Origin: Candidatus Endomicrobiellum dinenymphae
Lineage (GTDB): Bacteria; Elusimicrobiota; Endomicrobiia; Endomicrobiales; Endomicrobiaceae
Length of the DNA: 6,395 bases
Assembly: GCA_020328135.1 (NCBI GenBank)
Contig: JAIXNA010000059.1
Location: 144-6,538 of the forward strand
Direction: 5' to 3'
Shown piece by piece: positions 5,319 through 6,395 of the stretch. The notes under the pieces are model-generated. The model saw only the letters and a program-made list of their open reading frames with translations, did no database searches and was not told the origin of the DNA. Positions within the stretch are counted from its first letter, which is position 1. Every line of letters starts with the position of its first letter. Both the position numbers and the translations under genes were made by a program.

Positions 5319-6395
5319 ATGGCAAAAGACGAGAAACTGAAAGCGTTGGATTTGGCTCTTTCGCAAATTGAAAAAGATTTTGGTAAAGAAGCAATTATGA
5401 GGCTTGGCGAAAAGCATGCAATGGAACAAGTTGATTCTATACCAACAGGCGCTCTTCCTCTTGATATAGCTATAGGTATCGGCGGTATTCCGCGCGGCAG
5501 AATAGTGGAAATTTATGGTCCTGAATCTTCAGGGAAAACCACTTTGGCTTTATGTATGGTAGCTGAAACTCAAAAACTTGACGGTATTGCGGCGTACATA
5601 GATGCGGAACACGCTATGGATCCTGAGTATTCAAAAAAACTTGGCGTGGATATAGATAACCTTTTGATATCCCAGCCCGATTCAGGAGAGCAGGGACTTG
5701 AAATTGCAGACAAGCTTATACGCTCTGGAGCAGTTGACATTATTGTTGTCGATTCAGTTGCAGCGCTTGTCCCAAAGGCTGAAATTGAAGGCGAGATGGG
5801 CGATTCTTTTATAGGTCTCCAAGCTAGACTTATGAGCCAGGCGCTTAGAAAACTTACTTCCAATATTTCTAAATCCAAAACTTCAATAATATTTATAAAT
5901 CAGTTGAGACAAAAAATAGGCGTAATGTGGGGAAGCCCTGAAACGACGCCCGGAGGGCTTGCTCTTAAGTTTTATTCTTCGGTAAGATTGGATATAAGGA
6001 GAATTGAATCTGTTAAAAGAGGCGATGAGGTTTTAGGCAATAGAGTAAGAGTAAAAGTTGTAAAAAACAAAGTAGCCTCTCCTTTTAAACAAGCCGAATT
6101 TGAAATAATATTTGGACAGGGCATTGATAGATTTGGATACTTGATAGACATGGGCGTAAACGATGGAATAATTGAAAAAGCAGGAGCATTTTTTAGTTAT
6201 AAAGGCGAAAGATTGGGACAGGGTAGAGATAATTCAAAAATATATTTGGCGGCCAATCCTTTAATTGCCGAAGAAATAGAAGTTAAAATAAGGGCGAAAG
6301 CTTTTGGTAATAACGAAACAAAAGCTGGGGCGTTAAAGGATTGGCCGCCAAATATATTTTTGAATTATCTCTACCCTGTCCCAATCTTTCGCCTT
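5319..6395 (+). CDS. recA: RecA recombinase, open at the window edge, 3' end suspect
   Basis: RecA is the ATP-dependent strand-exchange protein of homologous recombination and the SOS co-protease. ATG 5319 follows a strong GGAGGGG (5307-5313). All core elements are present: Walker A GPESSGKT (67-74), DAEHA (95-99), Walker B IIVVD (141-145), L1 [12 protein letters not shown] (155-166), and L2 with [20 protein letters not shown] (194-213). The C-terminal domain runs through [16 protein letters not shown] (287-302). The L2 aromatic that is Phe203 in E. coli is Trp204 here. The frame stays open for 359 residues to the last base with no stop. Residues from about 339 on come from a 63-base inverted copy of 6202-6264 and resemble no RecA tail, so the genuine end lies near residue 338 or beyond and is not shown here. 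It starts 20 bases after the dehydrogenase gene with no terminator between, so it may be read from the sugar operon. I see no classic LexA box in that gap. Confidence 0.95.
   Translation, partial: MAKDEKLKALDLALSQIEKDFGKEAIMRLGEKHAMEQVDSIPTGALPLDIAIGIGGIPRGRIVEIYGPESSGKTTLALCMVAETQKLDGIAAYIDAEHAMDPEYSKKLGVDIDNLLISQPDSGEQGLEIADKLIRSGAVDIIVVDSVAALVPKAEIEGEMGDSFIGLQARLMSQALRKLTSNISKSKTSIIFINQLRQKIGVMWGSPETTPGGLALKFYSSVRLDIRRIESVKRGDEVLGNRVRVKVVKNKVASPFKQAEFEIIFGQGIDRFGYLIDMGVNDGIIEKAGAFFSYKGERLGQGRDNSKIYLAANPLIAEEIEVKIRAKAFGNNETKAGALKDWPPNIFLNYLYPVPIFRL
6202..6264 (+). repeat. Long inverted repeat, left arm (inside recA)
   Basis: These 63 bases code for the RecA segment around KGERLGQG to AANPL and match the RecA family, so this is the genuine copy. 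They are the exact reverse complement of 6333-6395. Pairing breaks at 6265/6332. Confidence 0.95.
6333..6395 (-). repeat. Long inverted repeat, right arm (window end)
   Basis: Exact reverse complement of 6202-6264, with a 68-base spacer between the arms. It ends at the last base of the window, so the true length could be longer. Read on the + strand it gives a tail (residues about 339-359) unlike RecA. This points to an artefact joining recA to its own opposite strand, or a contig that ended on a repeated k-mer. Confidence 0.95.

Noticed and set aside
5570..5878. 102-codon open frame on the - strand.
   Set aside because: It lies wholly inside recA, which has clear family motifs on the + strand; its composition is that of an antisense shadow.
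6202..6395. The inverted repeat as a transcription terminator or RNA hairpin element.
   Set aside because: The arms are 63 bases, the left one is recA coding sequence, the spacer is 68 bases and there is no T tract; artefact or duplication explains it better.

Overview
This is an AT-rich bacterial window in which every intact gene is on the + strand. It probably comes from a lineage undergoing genome reduction. The two leftmost genes are broken remnants, followed by five closely spaced genes, four complete and recA running off the right edge. AT-richness, pseudogenes and a nucleotide-sugar/recA neighbourhood made me think of Elusimicrobiota (Endomicrobia, termite-gut symbionts). That is an impression from recalled features, not a database result.

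Left part (1-618): the C-terminal end of what looks like an OprB-like outer-membrane porin, frameshifted twice, ends at 243. A good intrinsic terminator follows (272-306). A promoter-like TATAAT (379-384) and a ribosome binding site then lead into the N-terminal PIN domain of a PhoH/YlaK-type protein. That gene is broken by a one-base insertion after codon 4 and loses its whole ATPase domain. The remnant ends inside the start of the next gene.

Middle (605-2959): two nuclease-like genes sit side by side. The first is a PHP-domain phosphoesterase of the TrpH/RNase AM (YciV) type. The second is a DUF2779 protein that combines a Cas4/RecB-like PD-(D/E)XK domain carrying four iron-sulfur-type cysteines with a DEDD-exonuclease-like C-terminal domain.

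Right part (3020-6395): a UDP-glucuronate-4-epimerase-like enzyme and a UDP-N-acetylglucosamine 6-dehydrogenase-like enzyme form a likely uronic-acid nucleotide-sugar pathway for surface polysaccharide. They are followed 20 bases later by recA, which is still open at the window edge. The last 63 bases are an exact inverted copy of an internal stretch of recA (6202-6264), so the recA C-terminus as read here is suspect. This looks more like a contig-end or amplification artefact than biology.

I do not see a convincing new multi-gene system. The points most worth a second look are a 23-base exact repeat shared by the phoH remnant and the PHP gene (it supplies the PHP gene's ribosome binding site), the terminal inverted repeat in recA, and the pairing of PHP and DUF2779 nucleases.
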